Shown: positions 20,634 through 29,094, counted from the first letter of the stretch. The stretch: DNA of 64,000 bases from Scleromatobacter humisilvae (GCF_023231945.1 NZ_JAJLJH010000005.1:62001-126000); one strand, 5' to 3'. Translations and numbers: made by a program. Notes: generated by a model not told the origin, from the letters alone.

Positions 20634-20729
20634 GGCAGTGGAAATCCTGACTGGATAATTTGGTAGCTTAGAGCGAGAATCCAAGAGATAAATTCGGATT
20701 TCGTCAGAGACCGCGGAGATTCGTCCAGC
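20634..20729. promoter_or_regulatory. putA / Lrp divergent control region
   Basis: This 96-base gap is clearly more AT-rich than its surroundings. It contains an imperfect dyad GAATCC (20677-20682) with GGATTT (20696-20701) and a related GAAATCC at 20641. AT-rich imperfect dyads are typical of Lrp/AsnC-family sites, and both promoters must lie here. Confidence 0.5.
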
Positions 20730-21239
20730 ATGAACAAGACCCAGCCCGAACCGTCTTCGGTGTCGAATCTGTCCAACGACAAGGGCATCGACAAGATCGA
20801 CGCACGCATCCTGCGCGTGCTGCAGCGGGATGGCCGCATCAGCAACCTGAAACTGGCCGAGGAGGTGCACCTGTCGCCCACCGCCGTGCTCGAACGCGTG
20901 AAGCGCCTGACACGCGAGAACTTCATCCTGGGCTACGAGGCCCGGCTGAACCCGAACAAGCTCGGGGCCAGCATGATGGTGTTCATCGAGGTGCTGCTCG
21001 ACCGCACCGCCCCGGACATCATGGACACGTTCAAGGCCGCCGTCCAGACCCGGCCGGAGATCCTCGAGTGCCACCTGGTGGCCGGCGGCTTCGACTACCT
21101 GATCAAGACGCGCGTGGCCGACATGGCCGCCTATCGCGAGATGATCGCGTCGGTCATCTGGAGCCTGCCGGGCGTGCGCGAGACGCGCACGTACACGGTG
21201 ATGGAAGAGGTCAAGACGACCAACGCCCTGCCGATCTGA
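20730..21239 (+). CDS. Lrp/AsnC regulator, probable proline-responsive putA activator
   Basis: This 169-residue regulator has an N-terminal helix-turn-helix (about residues 28-75; ARILRVLQRDGRISNLKLAE, with LSPTAVLERVKRL as recognition helix). A C-terminal RAM ligand-binding domain follows, with VAGGFDYLIKTRV. It is divergent from putA, the arrangement seen for PutR-type activators of proline catabolism in alpha- and beta-proteobacteria. A closely related second copy follows after 93 bases. Proline as the ligand is inference from the neighbour. Confidence 0.92.
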   Translation: MNKTQPEPSSVSNLSNDKGIDKIDARILRVLQRDGRISNLKLAEEVHLSPTAVLERVKRLTRENFILGYEARLNPNKLGASMMVFIEVLLDRTAPDIMDTFKAAVQTRPEILECHLVAGGFDYLIKTRVADMAAYREMIASVIWSLPGVRETRTYTVMEEVKTTNALPI

Positions 21240-21332
21240 GCCGGCCCGGACGGCCGCATTGCCGCAGATTTCTCGGCGGCGGGGCGGCAAATCAGTGAAC
21301 GGCTCGCGGTGCATTCCGGCACCGTTGAGCCC

Positions 21333-21926
21333 ATGTCGACCGACACTCCCGACCTGCAACGGGCCGCGCCCGCCGAGGCCCGCGCCGGGCGCGAGCGTCC
21401 CGCGCGCGCCCGGTCGCGCCCGCGCGGGCGCGAGGAGACGGCGGCCGCGGCCGATGCCGCGGTGTCGACCTCGCTCGACGAAGTCGACCTCCGTCTGCTG
21501 CGCGTCCTGCAGTCGGACGGCCGCATCACCAACCTGAAGCTGGCGGCGGCGGTCGGGCTGTCGTCGGCGAGCACGCACGAGCGCGTCAAGCGGCTGGTGC
21601 GCGACGGCACGATCCTGGGCTTCAACGCCCGCCTCAATCCGAACCTGCTGCAGGCCGGGCTGCTGGTGTTCGCCGAGGTGCGCCTGGCCGCCATGAGCAA
21701 CGCGGTCAACGAGGCCTTCAAGGCCGCGGTGCAGCTGCGCCCGGAGATCCTCGAGTGCCACGAGGTGGCCGGCGGCTTCGACTACCTGCTCAAGACCCGC
21801 GTGGCCCACATGGGCGCCTACCGCGACCTGGTGGCGGCCGTCGCCTGGAGCCTGCCTGGCGTGCGCGACGTGCGCACCTACGCGGTCATGGAAGAACTCA
21901 AGAACACGACCGCGCTGCCGGTCTGA
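21333..21926 (+). CDS. Second Lrp/AsnC regulator, paralog of the upstream gene
   Basis: This 197-residue protein is collinear with the preceding regulator over about 150 residues and shares long identical blocks, such as RPEILECH, VAGGFDYL and WSLPGVR. It differs by an N-terminal tail of about 45 residues rich in Arg, Ala and Pro and by changes in the helix-turn-helix (GLSSASTHERVKRL). The tail may add non-specific DNA contact or be partly untranslated; no internal ATG lies before the domain. Tandem duplication followed by divergence is the simplest origin. Its target is unknown. Confidence 0.88.
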   Translation: MSTDTPDLQRAAPAEARAGRERPARARSRPRGREETAAAADAAVSTSLDEVDLRLLRVLQSDGRITNLKLAAAVGLSSASTHERVKRLVRDGTILGFNARLNPNLLQAGLLVFAEVRLAAMSNAVNEAFKAAVQLRPEILECHEVAGGFDYLLKTRVAHMGAYRDLVAAVAWSLPGVRDVRTYAVMEELKNTTALPV

Positions 21927-21970
21927 GAACTAGTTCACGGGTGCGCACACCCATCGGTGGCCCCCCACCG
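21927..21970 (+). other. Cluster of three short inverted repeats after the second Lrp gene
   Basis: GAACTAGTTC (21927-21936) is a perfect palindrome. GGGTG-CGCA-CACCC (21939-21952) and CGGTGG-CCCC-CCACCG (21955-21970) are hairpins. No T-tract follows, so this is not a standard intrinsic terminator; a structured 3' end or regulator site is possible. Confidence 0.35.
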
Positions 21971-22067
21971 GGGGGATGCGTTTGGTTACCTCGACCGGCA
22001 AAGTTCAGTCATCGGTTGGACGCGACGTCCGGCCAACGAAACACCGAACTTGCCGAGGTTTCCAACC

Positions 22068-22376
22068 ATGAACGCTGCCGCCGCCGTCTACATCGCCAAC
22101 GCCAACCACGCCGCCCACGACTGGGCGCGCTCCCAGGCCGCCCGCACCATGGTGCGCGCCGCGATGAACAGCAACGCGGTGGTCTACCGGCGCACGTGGC
22201 CGTCGCAGGAGGCGATCGACTTGCTGTCCGACGCCGAATACGACCCGAAGCTGACCTGCAACGGCTGGCTCGACTCGACGCTGGACCTGCGCGACGGCCT
22301 GTCGGTGGTGGAAGTGTTCGCCCCGATCGACGAGCCTGCCGCGCTGCAGGAATTCGCGCTGCTGCGCCGCCGCTGA
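22068..22376 (+). CDS. Hypothetical protein
   Basis: This 102-residue protein has no signal peptide and no membrane helix. It has an Ala/Asn-rich start, a basic middle (VVYRRTWPSQEAIDLL), the phrase NGWLDSTLDLRDGLSVVEVF and an Arg-rich end. A GAGG stretch lies about ten bases before the ATG. Codon bias matches the neighbours. I do not recognise a family. It sits alone between the Lrp pair and yggS, whose 3' end faces it. Confidence 0.6.
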   Translation: MNAAAAVYIANANHAAHDWARSQAARTMVRAAMNSNAVVYRRTWPSQEAIDLLSDAEYDPKLTCNGWLDSTLDLRDGLSVVEVFAPIDEPAALQEFALLRRR

Positions 22377-22405
22377 AGTGCGCGCCGGCAGGCGTTGGCG
22401 CCTGC

Positions 22406-23128
22406 CTACGAAGTCGGCGCCGACTTCGCGGGCCGTGATCCGAAGATCGCCCTCCCGACCCGCACCCAGGTCGCCCCCTCGGCGACCGCCGCCTCCAGGT
22501 CGGCGCTCATGCCGATGGACAGGGTGTCCAGTTCCAGCCCCTCGGCGTTCAGTGCCTCCAGCAGCTTGCGCAGCGCCCGATGCGGCGCGCGCTGCGCCGC
22601 CAGGTCGGCGGCCGGCTCGGGGATCGCCATCAGCCCGCGCAGATTGAGGTTCGGCAACGCCGCCACCGCGCGCGCGAGCGCCAGCGTCGCCTCGGGCGCG
22701 ACGCCGCTCTTGCTGTCCTCGCCGCTGATGTTGACCTGCAGGCAGACCTGCAGCGGCGCCAGCGCGGGCGGCCGCAGGTCGGACAGCCGCTGCGCCAGCT
22801 TCATCCGGTCGACGGAATGCACCCAGTCGAAGTTCGCCGCCACTTCGCGCGCCTTGTTGCTCTGGAGCGGGCCTATCAGGTGCCAGCGGATCGGGTCGCC
22901 CGAGTCGGCCCTCAGATCCGCCAGCTCGGTGATCTTTGCCAGCGCCTCCTGCACGTAGTTCTCGCCGAAATCGCGCTGGCCTGCGTCGAACGCCTCGCGC
23001 ACTGAAACACCTGGACACGTCTTGCTCACCGCCAGGAGGTGAACGGTTGCCGGAAGGCGGTCAAATGCCCGACAAGCGGACGCTATGCGCCCCCTGACTT
23101 GTAGTATGTTCTCTGCGATGCTGGCCAT
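22406..23128 (-). CDS. yggS: YggS/PLPBP-family pyridoxal phosphate homeostasis protein
   Basis: This 240-residue cytoplasmic protein has the alanine-racemase-like barrel that binds pyridoxal phosphate without known catalysis and helps balance vitamin B6 and amino-acid pools. The PLP lysine lies in LLAVSKTCPG near residue 36. RDFGENYVQEA, WHLIGPLQSNK and the C-terminal SIGMSADLEAAVAEG phosphate site are conserved. It is divergent from pilT with only 39 bases between start codons, a neighbour pair found in many proteobacteria. Confidence 0.95.
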   Translation of the reverse strand: MASIAENILQVRGRIASACRAFDRLPATVHLLAVSKTCPGVSVREAFDAGQRDFGENYVQEALAKITELADLRADSGDPIRWHLIGPLQSNKAREVAANFDWVHSVDRMKLAQRLSDLRPPALAPLQVCLQVNISGEDSKSGVAPEATLALARAVAALPNLNLRGLMAIPEPAADLAAQRAPHRALRKLLEALNAEGLELDTLSIGMSADLEAAVAEGATWVRVGRAIFGSRPAKSAPTS

Positions 23129-23167
23129 TCGGGCCGGAGCATAGCCCCAAGCGGGGCCACGGACCTC

Positions 23168-24211
23168 ATGGACATCACCCAACTGCTCGCGTTTTCCGTC
23201 AAGAACAAGGCGTCCGACCTGCACCTTTCCGCGGGCCTGCCTCCGATGATCCGCGTGCACGGCGACGTTCGCCGCATCAACGTCGACCCGATGTCGCACA
23301 AGCAGGTCCACGGCCTGGTGTACGACATCATGAACGACACCCAGCGCAAGCACTACGAGGACACGCTGGAGTGCGACTTCTCGTTCGAGATCCAGGGGCT
23401 GGCGCGCTTTCGCGTCAACGCGTTCAACCAGAACCGCGGCGCGGGCGCCGTGTTCCGGACGATTCCGTCCAAGATCCTCACGCTCGAACAGCTGAACTGC
23501 CCCAAGGTCTTCGCGGACCTGGCGATGAAGCCGCGCGGCCTGGTGCTGGTCACCGGGCCGACGGGCTCGGGCAAATCGACGACGCTGGCCGCCATCATCG
23601 ACCACCTCAACGACAACAGCTACGGCCACGTGCTGACCATCGAGGATCCGATCGAGTTCGTGCACGAATCCAAGAAGTGCCTGGTCAACCAGCGCGAGGT
23701 CGGCCCGCAGACGCTCAGCTTCTCCAACGCGCTGCGTTCGGCGCTGCGCGAGGATCCGGACTGCATCCTCGTCGGCGAAATGCGCGACCTGGAGACCATC
23801 CGCCTCGCGCTGACCGCCGCCGAGACGGGCCACCTGGTCTTCGGCACGCTGCACACGTCCAGCGCCGCCAAGACGATCGACCGCGTGGTCGACGTGTTCC
23901 CGGCGGCCGAGAAGGACATGGTGCGCGCGATGCTGTCCGAATCGCTGATCGCCGTCATCTCGCAGACGCTTTGCAAGACCAAGGACGGCAACGGCCGGGT
24001 CGCGGCCCACGAGGTCATGCTCGGCACGGCGGCCATCCGCAACCTGATCCGCGAGAACAAGATCGCGCAGATGTATTCGGCGATCCAGACCGGCCAGACC
24101 TCGGGCATGCAGACGCTCGACCAGTGCCTGGCCGACCTCGTGCGCCGCAACCTCGTCGCTCCTGCGGAAGCTCGCCAGAAGGCCAAATTCCCGGAAAACT
24201 TCCCGGGTTGA
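23168..24211 (+). CDS. pilT: Type IV pilus retraction ATPase PilT
   Basis: This 347-residue hexameric ATPase at the inner membrane pulls in type IV pili to power twitching motility and DNA uptake. Walker A is GPTGSGKS at residues 130-137. The Asp and His boxes are present, including the ILVGEMRDLETI Walker B region and TGHLVFGTLHTSSA. The PilT-specific C-terminal AIRNLIRE motif is present in GTAAIRNLIRENK. Its length is normal. It is first in a likely three-gene unit with a cyclic-nucleotide-binding protein and pilU. Confidence 0.97.
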   Translation: MDITQLLAFSVKNKASDLHLSAGLPPMIRVHGDVRRINVDPMSHKQVHGLVYDIMNDTQRKHYEDTLECDFSFEIQGLARFRVNAFNQNRGAGAVFRTIPSKILTLEQLNCPKVFADLAMKPRGLVLVTGPTGSGKSTTLAAIIDHLNDNSYGHVLTIEDPIEFVHESKKCLVNQREVGPQTLSFSNALRSALREDPDCILVGEMRDLETIRLALTAAETGHLVFGTLHTSSAAKTIDRVVDVFPAAEKDMVRAMLSESLIAVISQTLCKTKDGNGRVAAHEVMLGTAAIRNLIRENKIAQMYSAIQTGQTSGMQTLDQCLADLVRRNLVAPAEARQKAKFPENFPG

Positions 24212-24235
24212 TTCCCCTCGCCATACGCGCTTCCC

Positions 24236-24877
24236 GTGAAAAACCTTTTCGCCCGGTTTCGCCGCAAGCCCACGCCGCTGGCCGTTGCGCAGCAGGACGG
24301 CTCCTCGAGCTATTTCGCCACGCAGTTCCAGGAGGGTCACCAGGACACGCAGCTGATGGTGAGCTGGGACACGCGCAGCATCGACCTGCACACCAAGCCC
24401 TACGACCCGGCGCTCGGCACGCTCGCGCTGGTCAAGCTGTTCGGCCAGGATCCGCAGCTGTCCCAGCTCGGGCCGGAGGCGCTGTCGGTGTTCGGCAACT
24501 ACCTCGAGTACGTGCAGGTGGAGGCCGGCCGCCAGGTGATCGGGCAGGACGAGCAGGGCGACTTCCTGCTGATCGTGCTGGACGGCACCGTCGCCGTCGA
24601 GCGCGTGCAGCCGTGGGGCGCGAAGGCGCGCCTGGGCGAATCGCGTGCGGGCGACGTGCTGGGCGAGATGTCGCTGCTCGATGCCGGCGCCCGCTTCTCG
24701 GCCTGCACAACGCTGACGGCCGCCAAGTTCGCCGTGCTCGGCGCGGCCGCGCTCGACCGCATGATGCAGCACGAGCCGCGCTTGGCCGCCGCGCTGCTGG
24801 CCTGGCTCGCGCGCCGGCTGTCGCTGCGGTTGCGCCAGGTCAGCGCGCGGCTGTCGGCCCTGCTCACGCGCGAGTAA
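24236..24877 (+). CDS. Cyclic-nucleotide-binding-domain protein between pilT and pilU
   Basis: This 213-residue protein starts with GTG, 24 bases after pilT. A CRP/cNMP-binding beta roll covers about residues 80-185. Its phosphate-binding cassette region reads GDVLGEMSLLDAGARFSACT, keeping the Glu and Arg that contact cyclic nucleotide in CRP. The C-terminus is an Arg/Leu-rich amphipathic helix and there is no helix-turn-helix, so it is not a standard transcription factor. Its position suggests it couples cAMP or c-di-GMP level to PilT/PilU retraction, but this is inference. The N-terminal 75 residues are unassigned. Confidence 0.85.
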   Translation: MKNLFARFRRKPTPLAVAQQDGSSSYFATQFQEGHQDTQLMVSWDTRSIDLHTKPYDPALGTLALVKLFGQDPQLSQLGPEALSVFGNYLEYVQVEAGRQVIGQDEQGDFLLIVLDGTVAVERVQPWGAKARLGESRAGDVLGEMSLLDAGARFSACTTLTAAKFAVLGAAALDRMMQHEPRLAAALLAWLARRLSLRLRQVSARLSALLTRE

Positions 24878-24991
24878 GCGCCAATTCCGGCACGCTTGGC
24901 GCCGCCGCGCGCCGTGGTTGCCATTGAACACCCCCACGTCCGCCCGATGCTGGCAATATCGAGGGTGTAGTCACGAAGAGGTTGCGAAGCC

Positions 24992-26128
24992 ATGGAAAGA
25001 GAACAAGCATCGAAGTTCGTCAATGACCTGCTGCGCCTGATGGTGACGCGCAACGGCTCCGACCTGTTCCTCACGGCCGACTTCCCGCCGGCGATCAAGG
25101 TCGACGGCAAGGTCACCAAGGTGTCGCCGCAGCCGCTCACCGGCGCGCACACGATGGCGCTGGCGCGCGCCATCATGAACGACAAGCAGGCCTCCGATTT
25201 CGAACGCACCAAGGAGTGCAACTTCGCGATCTCGCCGGCGGGCATCGGCCGCTTCCGCTGCAGCGCGTTCCTGCAGCAGAGCCACGTCGGCATCGTGCTG
25301 CGGACGATCCCGGCCGACATTCCCACCATCGACAGCCTGGGCCTGCCGCGCATCCTCAAGGACGTCGCGCTGACCAAGCGCGGCCTGATCATCATGGTGG
25401 GCGCCACCGGCTCCGGCAAGACGACCTCGCAGGCCGCGATGCTCGACTGGCGCAACGAGAACACCTTCGGCCACATCATCACGGTGGAAGACCCGGTGGA
25501 GTTCGTGCACCCGCACAAGAACTGCATCGTCACGCAGCGCGAGATCGGCATCGACACCGACAGCTGGGAGCTGGCGCTGAAGAACGCGCTGCGCCAGGCG
25601 CCCGACGTCATCCTGATGGGCGAGATCCGCGACCGCGAGACCATGGACCTGGCCATCGCGTTCGCCGAGACGGGCCACCTGTGCATGGCCACGCTGCACG
25701 CCAACAGCTCCAACCAGGCGCTCGACCGGATGATCAACTTCTTCCCGGAAGAGCGTCGCACGCAGCTGCTGATGGACCTGTCGCTCAACATGAAGGCGCT
25801 GATCTCGCAGCGCCTGCTGCCGCGCCAGGAGGGCAAGGGCCGCGTCGCGGCGGTCGAGATCCTGCTCAACACGCCACTGGTCGCCGACCTGATCTTCCAG
25901 GGCAAGGTGGGCGACCTGAAGGACCTGATGAAGCGCTCGCGCGAACTGGGCATGCAGACCTTCGACCAGGCGCTGTTCGACATGTACGAGGCCAACCTGA
26001 TCACCTACGAGGACGCGCTGCGCAACGCCGACTCCGTCAACGACCTGCGCCTGCAGATCAAGCTCGACAGCGAACGCTCGCGCTCGACCGACCTCGCGGC
26101 CGGCACCGAGCACATGACGTTCGGCTGA
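24992..26128 (+). CDS. pilU: PilT-like ATPase PilU
   Basis: This 378-residue PilT paralog works with PilT as an accessory retraction motor. Walker A is GATGSGKT at residues 137-144, Walker B is VILMGEIRDRETM and the His box is TGHLCMATLHANSSN. The C-terminus lacks the AIRNLIRE motif of PilT, which distinguishes PilU, and ends with a longer acidic tail. It follows the cyclic-nucleotide-binding gene by about 115 bases, enough for a promoter of its own. Confidence 0.96.
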   Translation: MEREQASKFVNDLLRLMVTRNGSDLFLTADFPPAIKVDGKVTKVSPQPLTGAHTMALARAIMNDKQASDFERTKECNFAISPAGIGRFRCSAFLQQSHVGIVLRTIPADIPTIDSLGLPRILKDVALTKRGLIIMVGATGSGKTTSQAAMLDWRNENTFGHIITVEDPVEFVHPHKNCIVTQREIGIDTDSWELALKNALRQAPDVILMGEIRDRETMDLAIAFAETGHLCMATLHANSSNQALDRMINFFPEERRTQLLMDLSLNMKALISQRLLPRQEGKGRVAAVEILLNTPLVADLIFQGKVGDLKDLMKRSRELGMQTFDQALFDMYEANLITYEDALRNADSVNDLRLQIKLDSERSRSTDLAAGTEHMTFG

Positions 26129-26148
26129 ACGCGCCGGGCTGGCGTTTT
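26128..26148 (+). terminator. Weak hairpin after pilU
   Basis: AACGC (26128-26132) can pair with GCGTT (26142-26146), with TTTT overlapping the end of the stem. The stem is short and overlaps the stop codon, so this is only a weak terminator candidate. Confidence 0.35.
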
Positions 26149-26229
26149 CAGGGCTTTCTCGGATCCGCGTCGGCGAGGCGCGGAATCGTCTTATCCTCGC
26201 ATCCTCGATGAGCTGACCATCTCGATGCG

Positions 26230-27126
26230 ATGACCAAACAATACGAAGCAACCCCGTCCCGCAAGGTGGCCTTCCTGGGCCTGGGCGTGATGGGTGGCCC
26301 GATGGCCGGCCACCTGGCCGCGGCCGGGCACCAGGTGACCGTCTACAACCGCACCGCGGCCAAGGCCGAGGCCTGGGTCGCCCGGCATGGCGGCCGCGCG
26401 GCCCCGACGCCGCGCGCGGCCGCCGAGGGCGCCGAGTTCGTGTTCGTGTGCGTCGGCAACGACGCCGACCTGCGCGCGGTGGTCGCCGGCGACGAGGACG
26501 GCGCGTTCGCCGGCATGGCGCCGGGCACGACGCTGGTCGACCACACGACCGCGTCGGCCGACATTGCGCGCGAGCTGCACGGCATGGCGCGCTCGCGCGG
26601 GCTGCACTTCGTCGACGCGCCGGTCTCGGGCGGCGAGGCGGGCGCGATCAACGGCCTGCTCACGGTGATGTGCGGCGGCGAATCCGGCCCGTTCGACGCG
26701 ATGAGGCCGGTCGCGATGGCCTTCGCGCGCGCGGTCACGCGCCTGGGCGACAGCGGCGCCGGCCAGCTCGCGAAGATGGTCAACCAGATCTGCATCGCCG
26801 GACTCGTCCAGGGCTTGGCCGAGGCGGTGGCCTTCGGCACGCGCGCCGGGCTGGACATGCCCGCCGTGCTCGACGTCATCGGCAAGGGCGCCGCGCAGAG
26901 CTGGCAGATGGACAACCGCGGCAAGACGATGGTGCAGGACAAGTTCGACTTCGGCTTCGCCGTCGACTGGATGCGCAAGGACCTGGGCCTCGTGCTGGAC
27001 GAGTCGCGCCGCAACGGCGCGCGCCTGCCGGCCACGGCGCTGATCGACCAGTTCTACGCCGAGATCCAGAACCGCGGCGGCGGCCGCTGGGACACGTCGA
27101 GCCTGATCCGGCTGCTGAACAAATAG
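26230..27126 (+). CDS. Beta-hydroxyacid dehydrogenase (3-hydroxyisobutyrate / tartronate semialdehyde reductase family)
   Basis: This 298-residue NAD(P)-dependent enzyme has a Rossmann motif at the N-terminus (FLGLGVMGGPMAGHL). The substrate motif is FVDAPVSGGEAGAINGLL and the catalytic lysine lies in GAGQLAKMVNQICIAG. These mark the family that includes 3-hydroxyisobutyrate dehydrogenase and tartronate semialdehyde reductase. The exact substrate is not certain. mmsA, which acts after 3-hydroxyisobutyrate dehydrogenase in valine breakdown, lies 26 kb away, so adjacency gives no support. The gene is monocistronic and converges with dolP. Confidence 0.9.
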   Translation: MTKQYEATPSRKVAFLGLGVMGGPMAGHLAAAGHQVTVYNRTAAKAEAWVARHGGRAAPTPRAAAEGAEFVFVCVGNDADLRAVVAGDEDGAFAGMAPGTTLVDHTTASADIARELHGMARSRGLHFVDAPVSGGEAGAINGLLTVMCGGESGPFDAMRPVAMAFARAVTRLGDSGAGQLAKMVNQICIAGLVQGLAEAVAFGTRAGLDMPAVLDVIGKGAAQSWQMDNRGKTMVQDKFDFGFAVDWMRKDLGLVLDESRRNGARLPATALIDQFYAEIQNRGGGRWDTSSLIRLLNK

Positions 27127-27145
27127 GCGGCGCGCGCCCATGCAA

Positions 27146-27167
27146 AACGGACGCCGCGGCGTCCGTT
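27146..27167 (-). terminator. Terminator between the dehydrogenase and dolP
   Basis: A 10-bp stem pairs AACGGACGCC with GGCGTCCGTT, with a two-base loop. On the minus strand it is followed by a short T-rich run, so it best ends the dolP transcript. On the plus strand only TTCT follows, but it may act both ways between these converging genes. Confidence 0.7.
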
Positions 27168-27189
27168 CTCGTTGGCGCGGCGTGTCGCG

Positions 27190-27831
27190 TTACTTGAGGT
27201 TGCTCAGCTGTTCGTCGGTGAGGATCTCGAACACGCGCACGACCTTGAGCACGCTGGGCTGCGAACGCGCGATGTCGGCGGCGCGCGTGGCCTCGCGCTC
27301 GCTGACACGGCCCATAAGGTAGACGTTGCCGCGCTCGGTGACGACCTTGATCGCGCTGGACTGGATGTCCTTGGCGTCGATCAGCGCGCTCTTGACGCGA
27401 CCGGTGATCACGGTGTCGCTGGAACGCGTGCTGATCGTGCTGTTCGGGCCGACCTCGAGCTCGTTGACGACGGTGGCGACGCCCTCGATGCCGGCGACGG
27501 CCTTCTCCGCACCGGCCTTGCCGGCCTCGTCGGGCACCTCGCCGCTGATCAGCGCGATGCGGTTGTAGCTGGTGACGTTGATGTGGCCCTTGTCGCCGAT
27601 GGCGTCGCGGATGCGGCCGCCGGCCTTCAGCTCGATCGACTGGTCCTCGATCTGCGCCCCGCCCGTGCGGCGGTCGTTGAAGGACATGCCCGCACCCACC
27701 GCGCCCGCACCCACGAGCGCGATGCAGCCTTGCAGCGACGCGAGCGAGGCGACGGCCAGCGCGCCGACGAGGGCGGTCGTGACCAGCGGGTGGCGGCGGC
27801 GGATGGGCGAGGAGGAGGTGTTCATGGTCAT
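27190..27831 (-). CDS. dolP: BON-domain lipoprotein DolP (YraP)
   Basis: This 213-residue outer-membrane lipoprotein has a lipobox ending at Cys36 (SLQGC) and two BON domains at about residues 65-130 and 140-210. In E. coli DolP binds anionic lipids and supports outer-membrane integrity and BAM function. The start at 27831 shares one base with the stop of diaA (TGATG), which indicates translational coupling; an ATG at 27825 is the alternative. The order yraN, diaA, dolP matches the E. coli yra cluster, which supports the name. Confidence 0.92.
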   Translation of the reverse strand: MTMNTSSSPIRRRHPLVTTALVGALAVASLASLQGCIALVGAGAVGAGMSFNDRRTGGAQIEDQSIELKAGGRIRDAIGDKGHINVTSYNRIALISGEVPDEAGKAGAEKAVAGIEGVATVVNELEVGPNSTISTRSSDTVITGRVKSALIDAKDIQSSAIKVVTERGNVYLMGRVSEREATRAADIARSQPSVLKVVRVFEILTDEQLSNLK

Positions 27832-28439
27832 CAGAGGTCGGCGTCGCCGAGGAGTTGGAGATCGACGGCATCGCACAGGGCATGCAGCGTCAGCAGTTGG
27901 AGTTCGCAGATGCGCGCGGCGCGCTCGTGCGGGACGGTGATCCAGATGTCGGTCTCGGCCGTGATCGCGTGGCCCGCGGGCCGCGTGCCATTGGCGCCCG
28001 GCTCGCGTCCGGCGATGACCAGTGCGCTCATCTCGCGCTCGTGGGCCGCGCCGACGACCGAGGCCAGCAGCGCGTCGTCGGGACGCATCGCGAACGCGAC
28101 CAGCACGTCGCCGGCCTGGCCCAGCACGCGCAGCTGCGTGACGGCCGGCGCGTCCTCATCCGACGCACGGGCCTCGGACAGCAGCAGCGGATCGACCGCC
28201 AGCACCATCGCCGCCAGGCCGGGGCGCTCGCGCTCGAAGCGGCCCGACAGCGCGGCCCCGAGCAGCTGCGCCGGCGCCTGGGCCACGCCGCGGCCATGCA
28301 CCCAGATGCGGCCGCCGGCCGTGACGCAGTCGACGATCGCCTGTGCGGCGTCGGCGATCGGGCGGGCCATGGCCTCGGCCGCCTGGTAGCTGAGGTCGGC
28401 GCTTTCGAAGAAATGCTGTTGGATGCGGGGTTCGAGCAT
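27831..28439 (-). CDS. diaA: SIS-domain protein DiaA / GmhA-like
   Basis: This 202-residue protein consists of one SIS (sugar isomerase) domain with GGRIWVHGRGVAQAPAQLLG, RFERERPGLAAMVL and a C-terminal HERAARICELQLLTLHALCD segment, close to DiaA. In E. coli DiaA binds DnaA and promotes timely initiation of replication; GmhA makes heptose. Its position between yraN and dolP favours DiaA. The start ATG at 28439 aligns with DiaA, while an in-frame ATG at 28484 would add 15 residues. Confidence 0.88.
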   Translation of the reverse strand: MLEPRIQQHFFESADLSYQAAEAMARPIADAAQAIVDCVTAGGRIWVHGRGVAQAPAQLLGAALSGRFERERPGLAAMVLAVDPLLLSEARASDEDAPAVTQLRVLGQAGDVLVAFAMRPDDALLASVVGAAHEREMSALVIAGREPGANGTRPAGHAITAETDIWITVPHERAARICELQLLTLHALCDAVDLQLLGDADL

Positions 28440-28652
28440 GGAAACCAGGTTGACGCGGCCGGAGGGAGACCGCGCGCGGATCATAGTTCAGCACCTCGTA
28501 GGACAGAGTCTCGTCGTGCGGTCGAGTTCCGTGGCCGCTGCGCGATCCGAAAAGCGCGCGGGCCAGAAAGATTTCGTCGATATCGCGGGTTTGTACCTAT
28601 CAAGACGGCTGGCGTGGTGCCGAACAGCCCTTTGCAAGCGCCGAATCCGAGC

Positions 28653-29093
28653 TCAGCTCTCGTCGAACGCGGCCTTCAGCCACTGCACGCGATCACCGTC
28701 CACCGCGACGACGTCGAACCGGCAGGGCGGCACCCGGGACAACCGTGACAGGTACGTCTGCGCCGCATAGACCAGCCGCGCCCGCTTCGCCGGGTTGACG
28801 CTGGCGGCCGCGCCGCCGCCCATGGCGCCGCGGCGCACGCGCACCTCGACGAACACCAGCGTGCCGTCGGTGTCGAGCAGAATCAGGTCGATTTCGCCGC
28901 CGAGCCGGGAGCGGCCACGCGCCACTCGATAATTGCGTTCGAGGACGCGCAAGCCGCGCGCCTCGAGGTAGCGCTGGGCCAGCGCCTCGCCGGCCCGTCC
29001 GGTGCGCGCGCGGGCCGTCTCGCCTGCCGTCGCAGGGTTTGCCGGAGTGCCGGCGTCCTTCGCGTTCGTCCGCTTCATCCAAGGCCAAGCCAT
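28653..29093 (-). CDS. yraN: YraN/UPF0102 nuclease-fold protein
   Basis: This 146-residue protein has the restriction-endonuclease-like core of UPF0102. The acidic motif GGEIDLILLD is followed by VFVEVRVRRG and GGGAAASVNPAKRARL. Arg in place of the catalytic Lys of the nuclease motif is usual in this family. The function is unknown, and an exonuclease or Holliday-junction role has been suggested from the fold. Its start lies one base from the GTG start of rsmI on the other strand, so the two 5' ends are almost touching; ATG at 29078 is an alternative. A gap of 213 bases separates it from diaA. Confidence 0.9.
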   Translation of the reverse strand: MAWPWMKRTNAKDAGTPANPATAGETARARTGRAGEALAQRYLEARGLRVLERNYRVARGRSRLGGEIDLILLDTDGTLVFVEVRVRRGAMGGGAAASVNPAKRARLVYAAQTYLSRLSRVPPCRFDVVAVDGDRVQWLKAAFDES

Positions 29094-29094
29094 C

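Noticed and set aside
20634-21809. N-terminal extension of PutA to about 1411 residues
   Set aside because: The extra part is antisense to two Lrp genes and contains no ribbon-helix-helix domain; PutA homology begins at the ATG at 20633.
24187-24210. CCCGG/CCGGG hairpin at the end of pilT as terminator
   Set aside because: It lies inside the coding end, is only five base pairs and has no T-tract.
22406-24937. Very long open minus-strand frame through pilT and the cyclic-nucleotide gene
   Set aside because: Only the 22406-23128 part is real (yggS). The rest is antisense to strongly coding genes and has the composition of a shadow frame in GC-rich DNA.
28653-29093. Arg in place of catalytic Lys in the YraN nuclease motif as evidence of inactivation
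   Set aside because: VEVR is the usual form in this family, including E. coli YraN.
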